This document shows, piece by piece, positions 16,809 to 26,436 of a stretch of 64,000 nucleotides of DNA. The DNA comes from Pseudacidovorax sp. NFM-22 (GTDB lineage: Bacteria > Pseudomonadota > Gammaproteobacteria > Burkholderiales > Burkholderiaceae_C): NCBI RefSeq assembly GCF_021401245.1, contig NZ_JACBFY010000001.1:434001-498000 (forward strand), read 5' to 3'. Under the pieces are notes generated by a model that was not told the DNA's origin, made no database searches, and worked only from the letters and a program-made list of their open reading frames with translations. The number at the start of each line of letters is the position of its first letter. The first letter of the stretch is position 1. Position numbers and translations under genes: made by a program.

Positions 16809-19403
16809 ATGCGTTCCCCCCCCGAGCCCACCGCCGGCCATCCTCTCCCACTCGTGTCGTGGTGGCAACGCTGGTGGAAACGCCAGACCCCGCCGCTGCA
16901 GGACAGTGTGGCGATGCTGGTGCCGATGGCCGCAGTGCTGCTCTTCCTGGCCGCCATCGTGGCGGCCTTCTGGTATCTGCGGGCCGAGGAACTGGAGCGC
17001 GAACGCGAATCGGTGCGCCGCGACGTCGAATATGCACAGCAGCGGTTGCGCCTGCGCCTTCTGGAGCGGCAGGAGCAGCTGATGCGCTTGGCGCGCGACG
17101 CCAGCAACCATGAAGTCGACGCCATCGAGTTCACCAGCCGCGCCGAGTCGCTGGTCAGCCAGTTCCCGGAACTGCAGGCGGTCAGCTGGATCGACGACCG
17201 GCGGGTCTGGCGCGCCACCTATGCCTCGCCCAGCGTGCCGCCCGCGCAGCAGCACATGGCCGGCGACCTGCTGCGGCCAGGCGACATCGAGACCCACTAC
17301 GCGCTCGCGCGCGAGTTGGCCCAGCCGGTCTACTCGCAGCCCAACGCCACGGGCGACCGCACGGCGCCGCTGCAGCTTCACATTCCCCTGTTCGACCAGG
17401 GCCTGTTCGCGGGCACGGTGCTGGGCGAGTTCTCGGTCGACGGGCTGCTGCGCTACGGCATCCCGCCCGAGGTCTCGGCCAAGTACGCCGTCTCGCTGCT
17501 GGACAGCACCGGCAAGCTGCTGGCCGGCACGACGACCAACAGCCGCAGCCCGGCCGAATCGCGGCCGCTGCCCTGGGCGGAGCCCACCAATGAATACGAG
17601 GTGCCCGTCTCGCCGGTCGGCAACAGCCTGGTGCTGCGGGCGCAGGCTTGGCGCACCTCGCTGGGCCTGATCGGCAACGGGCTCTTCTGGCTGGTGGCGG
17701 CGCTGTCGGTGCTGACCAGCGGCCTGCTGATGGGCACCTGGCGGCACACCCGCCGGCGCCTGGCCGCTCAACAGGCGCTGCAGGCCGAGACCAACTTCCG
17801 ACGCGCGATGGAGAACTCCATGCTGACCGGCATGCGGGTGCTCGACCTGGACGGCAGCATCAGCTATGTCAACGCGGCCTTCTGCACCATGACCGGCTGG
17901 AGCGAGGAAGAACTCGTCGGCCGCAAGCCGCCCTTCCCCTACTGGCTGGAGACCGACACCGAACTCATGAACGAGCGCCTGGAGGAAGAGATCCACGGCC
18001 GGGCGCTGCCGGGCGGCTTCCAGGTGCGGGTGCGGCGCAAGAACGGCACGATCTTCCCGGCCCGGCTGTACGTGTCACCGCTGGTCGACGCCCACGGCCA
18101 CCAGACGGGCTGGATGACGTCGATGACCGACATCACCGAGCCCACGCGCATCCGCGAGCAGTTGTCGGCCTCCCACGAGCGCTTCACGACGGTGCTGGAG
18201 GCACTGGACGCCTCGGTGTCGGTGGCGCCGCTGGGCAGCGAGGAACTGCTCTTCGCCAACAAGATGTACAGGGCCTGGTTCGGCTCGGACACGGTGGGTC
18301 ACCTGGGCATGGTGGCGCAGGCCGGGGCCGCACCCTCGCCCAGCCACGGGAACGACCTGGACGACGTCGACCCGCTGGCCGGCCTGCCCACCGACGCGCT
18401 CACGGCCGCCCAGCTGGCCAACAACGAGATCTTCGTGCCGCACCTCAACAAGTGGCTGGAGGTGCGCTCGCGCTACCTGACCTGGGTGGACGGCCGCCTG
18501 GCGCAGCTGGTGATCGCCACCGACATCACCGCCCGCCGCGACGCCGAAGAACAAGCCGCCCAGCAGGCCGACCGGGCCCAGTCCGCCAGCCGCCTGATCA
18601 CCATGGGCGAGATGGCCTCCAGCGTGGCGCACGAGTTGAACCAGCCGCTCGCCGCCATCAGCAACTACTGCAACGGCATGATGTCGCGCATCCGCGGCCA
18701 GCAGATCGACACCGAGGCCCTGTTGGGCGCACTGGAAAAAACGGTCAAGCAGGCGCAGCGGGCGGGGCAGATCATCCAGCGGATCCGCACCTTCGTGAAA
18801 CGCAGCGAGCCCAACCGCACGCCCGCAGAGGTGGCCACGATGGTGAGCGAGGCGGTGGAACTGGCCGGCATCGAGCTCAAGCGCCGCAACGTGCGGCTCA
18901 ACCACTATGTGGCGGCACGGCTGCCGACGGTGCATGTCGACCCCATCCTCATCGAGCAGGTGCTGGTCAACCTGATGAAGAACGCCGCCGAGTCCATCGA
19001 CATGGCCCAGCGTCCTCCGGCACGGCGCACGGTCGAACTGCGCGTGGTGCCCCGCAAGGTCGAGGGCCACCAGGCCATCGAGTTCGCCGTCCAGGACACG
19101 GGCAAGGGCCTCGCCCCCGAGGTGATGGAGCGGCTCTTCGAGGCCTTCTTCTCCACCAAGGCAGAAGGCATGGGCATCGGCCTCAACCTCTGCCGCAGCA
19201 TCGTCGAGTCGCACAAGGGCAGGATGCAGGCGGAGAACCTCTACAATGGGTCGGAGGTCGTCGGCTGCCGTTTCTCCTTCTGGATTCCAGTGGACGGCGC
19301 TCCGGATTCCGTAGCGACCGACGACCGTTCTCCCGACTGGACCGCCACCGGCCAACCGCCCGCCGCGGCAGGCAAGGCCGGCGCAGGCTCCTCGATTTCC
19401 TGA
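16809..19403 (+). CDS. PAS-domain sensor histidine kinase
   Basis: An 864-residue inner-membrane sensor. TM1 is at about 34-56 and TM2 at about 286-308, enclosing a periplasmic sensing region of about 230 residues. Cytoplasmic PAS domains follow at about 326-447 (the first contains MTGWSEEELVGRKPP) and, less clearly, 451-579. The dimerisation/phosphoacceptor segment has His608 in VAHELNQPLAAI, and the ATPase domain has the N-box NAAESI, DTGKGLAPEV and GMGIGLNLCRSIVESH. The H-box is of the FixL/DctB type. The partner regulator starts 17 bases downstream. The stimulus is unknown; divergence from aceE hints at a carbon signal. Confidence 0.88.
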   Translation: MRSPPEPTAGHPLPLVSWWQRWWKRQTPPLQDSVAMLVPMAAVLLFLAAIVAAFWYLRAEELERERESVRRDVEYAQQRLRLRLLERQEQLMRLARDASNHEVDAIEFTSRAESLVSQFPELQAVSWIDDRRVWRATYASPSVPPAQQHMAGDLLRPGDIETHYALARELAQPVYSQPNATGDRTAPLQLHIPLFDQGLFAGTVLGEFSVDGLLRYGIPPEVSAKYAVSLLDSTGKLLAGTTTNSRSPAESRPLPWAEPTNEYEVPVSPVGNSLVLRAQAWRTSLGLIGNGLFWLVAALSVLTSGLLMGTWRHTRRRLAAQQALQAETNFRRAMENSMLTGMRVLDLDGSISYVNAAFCTMTGWSEEELVGRKPPFPYWLETDTELMNERLEEEIHGRALPGGFQVRVRRKNGTIFPARLYVSPLVDAHGHQTGWMTSMTDITEPTRIREQLSASHERFTTVLEALDASVSVAPLGSEELLFANKMYRAWFGSDTVGHLGMVAQAGAAPSPSHGNDLDDVDPLAGLPTDALTAAQLANNEIFVPHLNKWLEVRSRYLTWVDGRLAQLVIATDITARRDAEEQAAQQADRAQSASRLITMGEMASSVAHELNQPLAAISNYCNGMMSRIRGQQIDTEALLGALEKTVKQAQRAGQIIQRIRTFVKRSEPNRTPAEVATMVSEAVELAGIELKRRNVRLNHYVAARLPTVHVDPILIEQVLVNLMKNAAESIDMAQRPPARRTVELRVVPRKVEGHQAIEFAVQDTGKGLAPEVMERLFEAFFSTKAEGMGIGLNLCRSIVESHKGRMQAENLYNGSEVVGCRFSFWIPVDGAPDSVATDDRSPDWTATGQPPAAAGKAGAGSSIS

Positions 19404-19420
19404 GAGGCAAAGGTAAGCGC

Positions 19421-20044
19421 ATGAGTTTGATCCCCAAGAAGGGCACGGTCTATGTGGTGGACGACGACGAGGCCGTCCGCGACTCGCTCCAGTGGCTGCT
19501 CGAAGGCAAGGACTACCGGGTCCGCTGCTTCGAATCCGCCGAGTCCTTCCTGGCCCGCTACGACCCGCGCGAAGTGGCCTGCCTGATCGTCGACATCCGC
19601 ATGGCCGGCATGTCGGGCCTGGAACTGCAGGACAAGCTCATCGAGCGCAAGTCGCCGCTGCCCATCGTGGTCATCACCGGCCACGGCGACGTGCCGATGG
19701 CGGTGGATTCGATGAAGAAGGGCGCGATGGACTTCATCCAGAAGCCCTTCAACGAAGAGGCACTGGTGTCGCTGGTCGAGCGCATGCTCGAACATGCCCG
19801 CACCGCCTTCGCGCAGTACCAGCAATCGGCCAGCCGCGACGCGCTGCTGTCCAAGCTCACCGGCCGCGAATCGCAGGTGCTCGAGCGCATCGTCGCCGGC
19901 CGCCTCAACAAGCAGATCGCCGACGATCTGGGCATCAGCATCAAGACGGTGGAGGCGCACCGCGCCAACATCATGGAAAAGCTCAACGCCAACACGGTGG
20001 CCGATCTGCTGAAGATCGCCCTGGGCCAGACCGCGAAGGCCTGA
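19421..20044 (+). CDS. FixJ/TodT-type response regulator
   Basis: A 207-residue DNA-binding response regulator. The receiver domain (about 9-120) has acidic residues in VVDDDEAVR, the phosphoacceptor Asp58 in LIVDIRMAG, and the conserved lysine in FIQKPF. A LuxR/GerE-type helix-turn-helix follows at about 143-205 ([20 protein letters not shown], then [14 protein letters not shown]). It is cotranscribed with the upstream PAS kinase. The start is fixed by AAAGG eight bases before the ATG at 19421. The set of target genes is unknown. A strong terminator follows. Confidence 0.92.
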   Translation: MSLIPKKGTVYVVDDDEAVRDSLQWLLEGKDYRVRCFESAESFLARYDPREVACLIVDIRMAGMSGLELQDKLIERKSPLPIVVITGHGDVPMAVDSMKKGAMDFIQKPFNEEALVSLVERMLEHARTAFAQYQQSASRDALLSKLTGRESQVLERIVAGRLNKQIADDLGISIKTVEAHRANIMEKLNANTVADLLKIALGQTAKA

Positions 20045-20076
20045 CGCCGCCGCAACGTTCCGCCGCTCCCTCACCA

Positions 20077-20107
20077 CGCCCGCTCGGCCTTGGCCGCGGG
20101 CGTTTTT
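20077..20107 (+). terminator. Intrinsic terminator after the response regulator
   Basis: CGCCCGC and GCGGGCG form a perfect 7-base-pair outer stem around a GGCC-TT-GGCC core, followed immediately by TTTTT. It ends the kinase-regulator operon 23 bases upstream of folD. Confidence 0.85.
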
Positions 20108-20130
20108 CATTCCACTTTCCAGCACATCCC

Positions 20131-20985
20131 ATGACCGCACAACTCATCGACGGCAATGCCGTGGCCCGCACGATCCGCGCCGAAGTGGCCGAGCGCACCG
20201 CCGCCCTCAAGGCCCGCGGCATCACGCCGGGCCTGGCGGTGATCCTGGTCGGCGAAGACCCGGCCAGCCAGGTGTACGTGGGCAAGAAGGTCGAGGCCTG
20301 CCAGCAGGCCGGCATGCACTCGGTGCTGGAGCGCTACGAGGCCACGATGACCGAGGCGGACCTGCTGGAGCGCGTGCGCGCCCTCAATGCCGATCCGGCG
20401 ATCCACGGCATCCTGGTGCAACTGCCGCTGCCGAAGCACATCGATGCCGACAAGGTCATCGAGACCATCGCGGCCGAGAAGGACGTGGACGGCTTCCATG
20501 TGGCCAGCGCCGGCGCGCTGATGACCGGCCTGCCGGGCTTCTGGTCCTGCACGCCGTATGGCTGCATCAAGCTGCTGGAGAGCACCGGCGTGCCCATCAA
20601 GGGCAAGCATGCCGTCGTCATCGGCCGCAGCAACAACGTGGGCAAGCCGATGGCGCTGATGCTGCTGGCCAAGAACGCCACCGTCACCATCTGCCACAGC
20701 GCCACGGCCGACCTGGCCCACCATGTGCGCCAGGCCGACATCGTGGTCGCCGCAGTGGGCCGCCGCAACACGGTGACGGCCGACATGGTCAAGCCCGGCG
20801 CCATCGTCATCGACGTGGGCATGAACCGCAACGAGCAGGGCAAGCTCTGCGGCGACGTGGACTTCGCCGCCGTCAAGGAAGTCGCCGGCTGGATCACGCC
20901 AGTGCCCGGTGGCGTGGGTCCGATGACGGTGACCATGCTGCTGGTCAACACGCTCGAATCGGCCGAGCGCGTCGCCGCAGCCTGA
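20131..20985 (+). CDS. folD: Bifunctional methylenetetrahydrofolate dehydrogenase/cyclohydrolase
   Basis: Interconverts 5,10-methylene-, methenyl- and 10-formyl-tetrahydrofolate in one-carbon metabolism, using NADP(H), in the cytoplasm. The 284-residue length is typical. Visible motifs: [14 protein letters not shown] with catalytic Lys53, [16 protein letters not shown], the dinucleotide site [13 protein letters not shown] and the C-terminal [10 protein letters not shown]. The preceding terminator isolates it from the two-component operon, so it needs its own promoter, which is not obvious in the 23-base gap and may overlap the hairpin. Confidence 0.97.
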   Translation: MTAQLIDGNAVARTIRAEVAERTAALKARGITPGLAVILVGEDPASQVYVGKKVEACQQAGMHSVLERYEATMTEADLLERVRALNADPAIHGILVQLPLPKHIDADKVIETIAAEKDVDGFHVASAGALMTGLPGFWSCTPYGCIKLLESTGVPIKGKHAVVIGRSNNVGKPMALMLLAKNATVTICHSATADLAHHVRQADIVVAAVGRRNTVTADMVKPGAIVIDVGMNRNEQGKLCGDVDFAAVKEVAGWITPVPGGVGPMTVTMLLVNTLESAERVAAA

Positions 20986-20996
20986 CAGGACGCTGA

Positions 20997-21018
20997 GGCC
21001 GGCGCTCAATAGCCGGCC
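20997..21018 (+). terminator. GC hairpin after folD, weak terminator
   Basis: GGCCGGC and GCCGGCC form a perfect 7-base-pair stem with an 8-base loop, 12 bases past the folD stop. No U-tract follows, so termination may be partial or Rho-assisted. Confidence 0.35.
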
Positions 21019-21081
21019 TGCATCGCGGCCATGGCGGCGTCTGGCGCTTGAAGGCGCGGCCTTTGCCTCAAAATCGGCAGC

Positions 21082-23157
21082 ATGACCTCCAATCCGCTGC
21101 TCGACTTCTCCGATCTGCCCCTGTTCGACCGCATCCAGCCCGAACATGTGGCGCCCGCCATCGACGCCCTGTTGAAGCAGGCCGAAGCGGCCCTGGAGCA
21201 GGTCACGGCGCCCGACTTTCCCTCCGAATGGACGGCCATCGCCCGTGTGCTCGACGTCGCCACCGAGCGCCTGGGCCGCGCCTGGGGCGCGGTCGGTCAC
21301 CTCAACGCCGTGGCCGACACGCCCGCGCTGCGCGCCGCCTACAACGAGGCCATGCCGCGCGTCACCGCCTTCTGGACGCGCCTGGGTGCCGACGAGCGCC
21401 TTTATGCCAAGTACAAGGGCATCGACGTGGCCACGCTCAATGCCGAGCAGCGCAAGGCCCACGCCAATGCGATGCGCAACTTCGTGCTCGGTGGCGCCGA
21501 GTTGCAAGGGGCCGCGCGCGAGCGCTATGCCGAGATCCAGGAGCGCCAGGCCGAGTTGAGCCAGAAGTTCAGCGAGCACGCGCTGGACGCCACCGACGCC
21601 TTCGCGCACTACGCCGAGCTGTCGGAACTGGACGGCGTCCCTCCTGACGTGGTCGCCGCCGCCCGCGCCGCAGCCGAAGCTGAGGGCAAGGCCGGCTACA
21701 AGCTCACGCTCAAGATGCCCTGCTATCTGCCGGTGATGCAGTTCGCCCGCAGCAGCGCATTGCGCGAGCGCCTGTACCGCGCCTACGTCACCCGTGCCAG
21801 CGAATTCGGCGACCCGACCTTCGACAACACACCCCTCATCCTCGAGATCCTGAAGCTGCGCCAGGAAGAGGCGCAACTGCTGGGCTATCGCAACTTCGGC
21901 GAACTGTCGGTCGTGCCCAAGATGGCCGAATCGCCCGAGCAGGTGATCGGCTTCCTGCGCGACCTGGCGGCCAAGGCCAAGCCCTACGGCCAGCGTGACG
22001 TGGTGCAGCTGCGCGACTTCGCCAGCCGCGAACTCGGCATCGCCGATCCGCAACCCTGGGACTGGAGCTACATCGGCGAAAAGCTCAAGGAAGCCCGCTA
22101 CGCCTTCAGCGAGCAGGAGGTCAAGCCCTACTTCCCGGCGCCCAAGGTGCTCGACGGGCTGTTCAAGATCGTGCAGAACCTGTTCGAGGTACAGATCCGC
22201 CGCGACGAGGCGCCGGTGTGGCATCCCAGCGTGGTCTTCTACCGCATCGAGCGCCAGACGCCCGAGGGCGTGCAGAAGGTGGGCCAGTTCTACCTGGATC
22301 CGTCGGCCCGTGCGGCCAAGCGCGGGGGCGCCTGGATGGACGACGTGCGCGCGCGCTGGCTGCGCCCTGACGACCAACGGCTGCAGACGCCGGTGGCGCA
22401 CCTGGTCTGCAACTTCGCCGAGGGCGTGGATGGCAAGCCGCCACTGCTCACGCACGACGACGTCATCACGCTCTTCCACGAGTTCGGCCACGGCCTGCAC
22501 CACATGCTGACGCAGGTGAACGAGCACGATGTCTCGGGCATCAGCGGCGTGGAATGGGACGCCGTGGAACTGCCCAGCCAGTTCATGGAGAACTTCTGCT
22601 GGGAATGGGACGTGCTGCAGAACATGACGGCCCATGTCGATACCGGGGCGCCGCTGCCCCGCGCGCTCTACGACAAGATGATCGCGGCCAAGAACTTCCA
22701 GAGCGGCATGCAGACGCTGCGCCAGATCGAGTTCGCGCTGTTCGACATGCTGCTGCACACCCAGCTGGATGCGAGCGCGGCCCAACCCGGCGCCGTGATG
22801 GCGCTGTTGAACGAAGTGCGCACCGAGGTGGCCGTGCTGCCCTCGCCGGAATTCAGCCGCACGCCCATGACCTTCACCCACATCTTCTCGGGCGGCTATG
22901 CAGCCGGGTACTACAGCTACAAGTGGGCCGAGGTTCTGTCGGCGGACGCCTATGCGGCCTTCGAGGAGACGGTCGATGCCCAGGGCCTGCCCAGCGTGGA
23001 AACCGGCCGCCGCTACCGCGAAGCGATCCTGGAAGCGGGCGGCAGCCGCAGCGCGATGGAATCGTTCAAGGCCTTCCGTGGCCGCGAGCCGAGCATCGAT
23101 GCCCTGCTGCGCCATCAGGGCATGAGCGAGCCGCTCGCAGAAGAAGCGTTGGCGTGA
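21082..23157 (+). CDS. prlC: Oligopeptidase A (M3 metallopeptidase)
   Basis: Cytoplasmic zinc endopeptidase that degrades short peptides, including cleaved signal peptides. The 691-residue length matches PrlC (about 680). The zinc motif is HEFGH at 466-470 inside LFHEFGHGLHHML, with the third-ligand glutamate expected in the downstream WDAVELPSQFMENF segment. The C-terminal FSGGYAAGYYSYKWAEVLSA region is a family hallmark. It is followed, with a 4-base GTGA overlap, by a glutaredoxin-like gene, so the two are probably translated in a coupled way. Confidence 0.94.
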   Translation: MTSNPLLDFSDLPLFDRIQPEHVAPAIDALLKQAEAALEQVTAPDFPSEWTAIARVLDVATERLGRAWGAVGHLNAVADTPALRAAYNEAMPRVTAFWTRLGADERLYAKYKGIDVATLNAEQRKAHANAMRNFVLGGAELQGAARERYAEIQERQAELSQKFSEHALDATDAFAHYAELSELDGVPPDVVAAARAAAEAEGKAGYKLTLKMPCYLPVMQFARSSALRERLYRAYVTRASEFGDPTFDNTPLILEILKLRQEEAQLLGYRNFGELSVVPKMAESPEQVIGFLRDLAAKAKPYGQRDVVQLRDFASRELGIADPQPWDWSYIGEKLKEARYAFSEQEVKPYFPAPKVLDGLFKIVQNLFEVQIRRDEAPVWHPSVVFYRIERQTPEGVQKVGQFYLDPSARAAKRGGAWMDDVRARWLRPDDQRLQTPVAHLVCNFAEGVDGKPPLLTHDDVITLFHEFGHGLHHMLTQVNEHDVSGISGVEWDAVELPSQFMENFCWEWDVLQNMTAHVDTGAPLPRALYDKMIAAKNFQSGMQTLRQIEFALFDMLLHTQLDASAAQPGAVMALLNEVRTEVAVLPSPEFSRTPMTFTHIFSGGYAAGYYSYKWAEVLSADAYAAFEETVDAQGLPSVETGRRYREAILEAGGSRSAMESFKAFRGREPSIDALLRHQGMSEPLAEEALA

Positions 23158-23804
23158 GCGCCGTGCCCGCCGCCCCCACCCCGCGCCGGACTGCGTGGCT
23201 GCTCGCCGTGGGCCTGGCTGCCGCCGGGCTGTGGGGCACGGCGTGCGCCCAGCCCCTGTACCGCTCCGTCGACGCGCAGGGCCGGGTCACGTTCTCGGAC
23301 CGTGCGCCCTCGGCGGCCGCCCGCCCGGTCGAAGCCCCCAGCGGCAACGACATCGACATGGGCGCGGCCGCCCTGCCCTTCGAGCTGCGGCAGCTTGTGC
23401 AACGCTACCCGGTCACGCTCTACACCCAGCGGGACTGCGCGCCCTGCGATGAAGGGCGCTCCATGCTCCGCAGCCGCGGCATCCCCTTCCAGGAGCGCAC
23501 GGTCAATACCAATGCGGAGATCGAGGCGCTGCAGCGCCTCAGCGGCCAGACCGGCCTGCCGCTGCTGGCCATCGGCAGCCAGCAACTGCGCGGCTATGCC
23601 GATGCACAGTGGTCGCAGTATCTCGATGCGGCCGGCTATCCGGGCCGCAACAGTCTCCCGCCGGGGTACACCCCGCCCCAGGCCCGCCCGCTCATTGCGC
23701 CCGTGCCCGCACCGGCCGCGCCGCCAGCCCCCGAGGCGCCGGCGCTCATCATCCAGCCACCCACCGGGCCGACGCCCGCCAATCCGGCAGGCATCCGCTT
23801 TTAA
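23154..23804 (+). CDS. Exported DUF4124/glutaredoxin-like protein
   Basis: A 216-residue protein. The GTG start at 23154 overlaps the prlC stop (GTGA). An N-terminal hydrophobic segment (about 13-32) ending in ACAQ is a Sec signal peptide or anchor. A DUF4124-type stretch follows (LYRSVDAQGRVTFSDRAP, about 35-52), then a glutaredoxin fold beginning TLYTQRDCAPCDEG with the CxxC pair Cys95 and Cys98 and a TGLPLLAIG cis-proline region, and a proline-rich tail (about 165-216). The signal implies a periplasmic thiol-disulfide role. The exact function is unknown; a metal- or thiol-handling role is possible. Confidence 0.8.
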   Translation: MSAVPAAPTPRRTAWLLAVGLAAAGLWGTACAQPLYRSVDAQGRVTFSDRAPSAAARPVEAPSGNDIDMGAAALPFELRQLVQRYPVTLYTQRDCAPCDEGRSMLRSRGIPFQERTVNTNAEIEALQRLSGQTGLPLLAIGSQQLRGYADAQWSQYLDAAGYPGRNSLPPGYTPPQARPLIAPVPAPAAPPAPEAPALIIQPPTGPTPANPAGIRF

Positions 23805-23834
23805 GCACCGAGGCGGGAGTGCCCCGGCTGGCGG

Positions 23835-24521
23835 TCAGTAGCGCAGGGTCTCCACGCCTTCCGGCGTGGCCAGCAGGCACAGGCTGGCCTTCTGGTGCGC
23901 AAAGACGCCCACGGTGACCACGCCCGGCCACTGGTTGACCTCCGACTCGAAAGCCAGGGGCTCACGGATCGACAGGCCGGTCACGTCCAGGATGTGCTGG
24001 CCGTTGTCCGTCACCAGCGGCTGGCCGTCCTTCATGCGCAGCATGGCCGTGCCGCCCTGGGCCGCAAACTGGCGCGCCACCCGGCGGGCCGCCATCGGGA
24101 TCACCTCCACCGGCAACGGAAAGCGGCCCAGCACCTCCACTCGCTTGGAGGCGTCCGCGATGCAGACAAAGCGGCGCGACTGGGCCGCGACGATCTTCTC
24201 GCGGGTCAGCGCCGCGCCGCCGCCCTTGACCATGTAGCCCCGGCCGTCGATCTCGTCCGCACCGTCGATGTAGACCGCCAGTTCATCGACCTCGTTGCTG
24301 TCGAACACGGGAATGCCCAGGGCCTTCAGGCGCTGCGTCGAGGCTTCCGAACTGGACACGGCGCCCTTGATCTGGTCGCGGATCGTGGCGAGCGCCTCGA
24401 TGAACTTGTTGACCGTGGAGCCCGTGCCGATGCCCACGATCTCGCCCCGGACCACGTGGTCGAGGGCGGCGCGGCCCACCTGGGCCTTGAGTTCATCCTG
24501 GGTCATGGCGGCGTTGGGCAT
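23835..24521 (-). CDS. rpiA: Ribose-5-phosphate isomerase A
   Basis: Interconverts ribose-5-phosphate and ribulose-5-phosphate in the pentose phosphate pathway. Substrate-binding [11 protein letters not shown] and catalytic residues Asp86, Asp89, Lys99 and Glu108 (in YIDGADEID and [12 protein letters not shown]) match E. coli RpiA Asp81, Asp84, Lys94 and Glu103 with a constant offset of five. Length is 228 residues; the start at 24521 has AGGA about 13 bases upstream, and a second in-frame ATG at 24506 is possible. It diverges from pyrD across only 42 bases. Confidence 0.96.
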   Translation of the reverse strand: MPNAAMTQDELKAQVGRAALDHVVRGEIVGIGTGSTVNKFIEALATIRDQIKGAVSSSEASTQRLKALGIPVFDSNEVDELAVYIDGADEIDGRGYMVKGGGAALTREKIVAAQSRRFVCIADASKRVEVLGRFPLPVEVIPMAARRVARQFAAQGGTAMLRMKDGQPLVTDNGQHILDVTGLSIREPLAFESEVNQWPGVVTVGVFAHQKASLCLLATPEGVETLRY

Positions 24522-24563
24522 CGGGGAGAATCCTGGGTTGTCCGAAAAAACGCGAATTATCAG

Positions 24564-25625
24564 ATGCCCGCTCCCGCCACCGGCCTCTACGGCCTTGCCC
24601 GTCCCTTCCTGTTCCGCATGGATGCGGAAGCGGCCCACGAGCTGACGCTGGCGCAACTGGCAAGGACGCAGAACACGCCCCTGGCCGCGCTGTACACGGC
24701 CAAGCGGGTGGAAGACCCTATCGAACTGGCGGGCCTGCGCCTGCCCAACCGCGTGGGGCTGGCCGCGGGCCTGGACAAGAATGCCCGCTGCATCGACGCC
24801 TTTGCGGCGATGGGCTTCGGCTTCGTGGAGGTGGGCACGGTCACCCCCCGGGCACAGCCGGGCAATGTGCGCCCCCGCATGTTCCGGCTGCCCGCGGCCG
24901 AGGCCCTGATCAACCGGCTCGGCTTCAACAACGAAGGCCTGGACAGCTTCGTGACCAACGTGAAGCGCGCGCGCTTCCGCCAGCGCCGCGGCAGCCTGCC
25001 GATGCTGCTCGGACTCAACATCGGCAAGAACGCGAGCACGCCGATCGAGCGGGCCGCCGACGACTACCTCGCCTGCCTGGACGGCGTCTATGCCCACGCG
25101 GACTACGTGACCGTCAACATCTCGAGCCCCAACACGGCCAACCTGCGCAGCCTGCAGAGCGACGAGGCGCTCGACGCCTTGCTGGGCGCGATGGCCGACC
25201 GGCGGGCGCAGTTGCACGAGCGCACCGGCAAGCGCACGCCCATCTTCCTGAAGATCGCCCCTGACCTGGAAGACGCCCAGGTGGCCGTCATTGCCGGCGC
25301 GCTGCGTCGCCAGGGGATGGACGGCGTGATCGCCACCAACACCACGCTTGCGCGCGATGCGGTGCAAGGGCTGCCGCATGGGCAGGAAGCCGGCGGGCTT
25401 TCCGGGGCACCGGTGCGCGACGCGAGCAACCGGGTGATCCGGCAGCTGCGGGAAGCGCTTGGAGCGGATTTCCCGATCATCGGCGTCGGCGGCATCCTGA
25501 GCGGTGCCGATGCGCAGGCCAAGATCGCCGCGGGCGCCGATGCGGTGCAGATCTACACGGGTCTGATCTACCGCGGTCCGGGCCTGGTGACCGAGGTGGC
25601 CAAGGCACTGCGCCGCGCCCACTGA
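24564..25625 (+). CDS. pyrD: Dihydroorotate dehydrogenase (quinone), class 2
   Basis: Membrane-associated flavoprotein that oxidises dihydroorotate to orotate with quinone as acceptor in pyrimidine synthesis. The 353-residue length and the N-terminal amphipathic lead ([14 protein letters not shown]) are those of class 2. Family segments: [42 protein letters not shown], the catalytic serine region [15 protein letters not shown] and the FMN-phosphate loop GVGGILSG. Divergent from rpiA with a short shared control region. A minus-strand terminator lies just beyond its stop. Confidence 0.97.
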   Translation: MPAPATGLYGLARPFLFRMDAEAAHELTLAQLARTQNTPLAALYTAKRVEDPIELAGLRLPNRVGLAAGLDKNARCIDAFAAMGFGFVEVGTVTPRAQPGNVRPRMFRLPAAEALINRLGFNNEGLDSFVTNVKRARFRQRRGSLPMLLGLNIGKNASTPIERAADDYLACLDGVYAHADYVTVNISSPNTANLRSLQSDEALDALLGAMADRRAQLHERTGKRTPIFLKIAPDLEDAQVAVIAGALRRQGMDGVIATNTTLARDAVQGLPHGQEAGGLSGAPVRDASNRVIRQLREALGADFPIIGVGGILSGADAQAKIAAGADAVQIYTGLIYRGPGLVTEVAKALRRAH

Positions 25626-25641
25626 CCTGCACGGTAGCCGG

Positions 25642-25674
25642 AAAAAGCGCGAGGCCGGCACTGGGGCCGGCCTC
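25642..25674 (-). terminator. Intrinsic terminator (minus strand)
   Basis: GAGGCCGGC and GCCGGCCTC form a perfect 9-base-pair stem with a 6-base loop; reading the minus strand, GCGC and then TTTTT follow. It ends the DUF883/holin-like operon. It may also slow pyrD transcription from the other side. Confidence 0.8.
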
Positions 25675-25682
25675 GGCGGCGT

Positions 25683-26387
25683 TCAGCGCAGTTTCCAGAG
25701 GATCGGCAATGCCCAGCCGGCCCAGCGGACCAGCCGCCGCGGGCCCAGCACCGCCACCACGGCAGCGGCTGCGGCACCGGTCGCGATGGGATGCTCACGC
25801 GCCATGCGCATGGCAGTGGCCGACAGAGGCTGCGTTGGCGGTTGCGCTGCAGCACGGGCAGCAGCCTCGGCCTCGGCGGCCGCCCGGCGCTCCTGCAGGA
25901 GCGCCCGCCGCGCGCGCTGCTCGGCGATCCTGGCCAGGACCTCTTCACGCATCGCCGCGACCTGAACGGGATCGGGCCGCGCCGGGGCGGCATCGGGCTC
26001 TGCACCGCCGGACAGGTCGCGCCGCAGTTCCTCCGCCAGCGGATGGACGGCCTGCGAGGCCTGCCTCACCCGCGCCAACAGCAACGCCAGCAGCACGACC
26101 CAGACGACGGCCCACGCCAGAGCCACCCACCAGGCAGCGCGGACCCGGAACGGGCCATCCCAGTAGTGGACGACCACGGCTGCCGAAAGAACGACACCCA
26201 CCACGACACTGACCAAGGCCAGCAGCGCCGACAGCAGTGCCGAGTGCGCCAGCGGCGCACGGGCATCCTGCCAGGCGAGGCCGGCCAGCTGCGCGCGGTC
26301 ATGGACCCCCAGTGCGGCCTCCGCACCGGCCGCCTTCCAGCGCCGCAGCCGCGGACCGAGGCCCAGCATGTCGAGCAGTCGGCTCAT
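25683..26387 (-). CDS. YqjE-like membrane protein with a YqjK-like tail
   Basis: A 234-residue protein with two transmembrane segments at about 52-73 and 85-104 (phage-holin superfamily/YqjE-like N-terminal half). An Arg/Ala/Glu-rich predicted coiled segment follows at about 140-180, then a C-terminal AREHPIATGAAAAAVVAVLGPRR region that resembles YqjK-like proteins. In many proteobacteria yqjD, yqjE and yqjK are separate neighbours; here the last two look merged. It lies 49 bases downstream of the DUF883 gene on the same strand and is probably in one operon. Function is unknown; linked to stationary-phase or stress membranes by analogy only. Confidence 0.6.
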   Translation of the reverse strand: MSRLLDMLGLGPRLRRWKAAGAEAALGVHDRAQLAGLAWQDARAPLAHSALLSALLALVSVVVGVVLSAAVVVHYWDGPFRVRAAWWVALAWAVVWVVLLALLLARVRQASQAVHPLAEELRRDLSGGAEPDAAPARPDPVQVAAMREEVLARIAEQRARRALLQERRAAAEAEAAARAAAQPPTQPLSATAMRMAREHPIATGAAAAAVVAVLGPRRLVRWAGWALPILWKLR

Positions 26388-26436
26388 GTCCGACGTCCTT
26401 CGCAGGGGCGCCGGTGGCGAGTCAGGATGGCCGCCA

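Noticed and set aside
17648-19420. In-frame extension upstream of the response regulator
   Set aside because: It overlaps the sensor kinase in another frame; the regulator has its own ribosome site and the family N-terminus at 19421.
25683-26387. Phage holin, as a sign of a prophage
   Set aside because: The holin-like helices belong to the YqjE superfamily and the gene follows a DUF883/YqjD gene; no phage genes are near.
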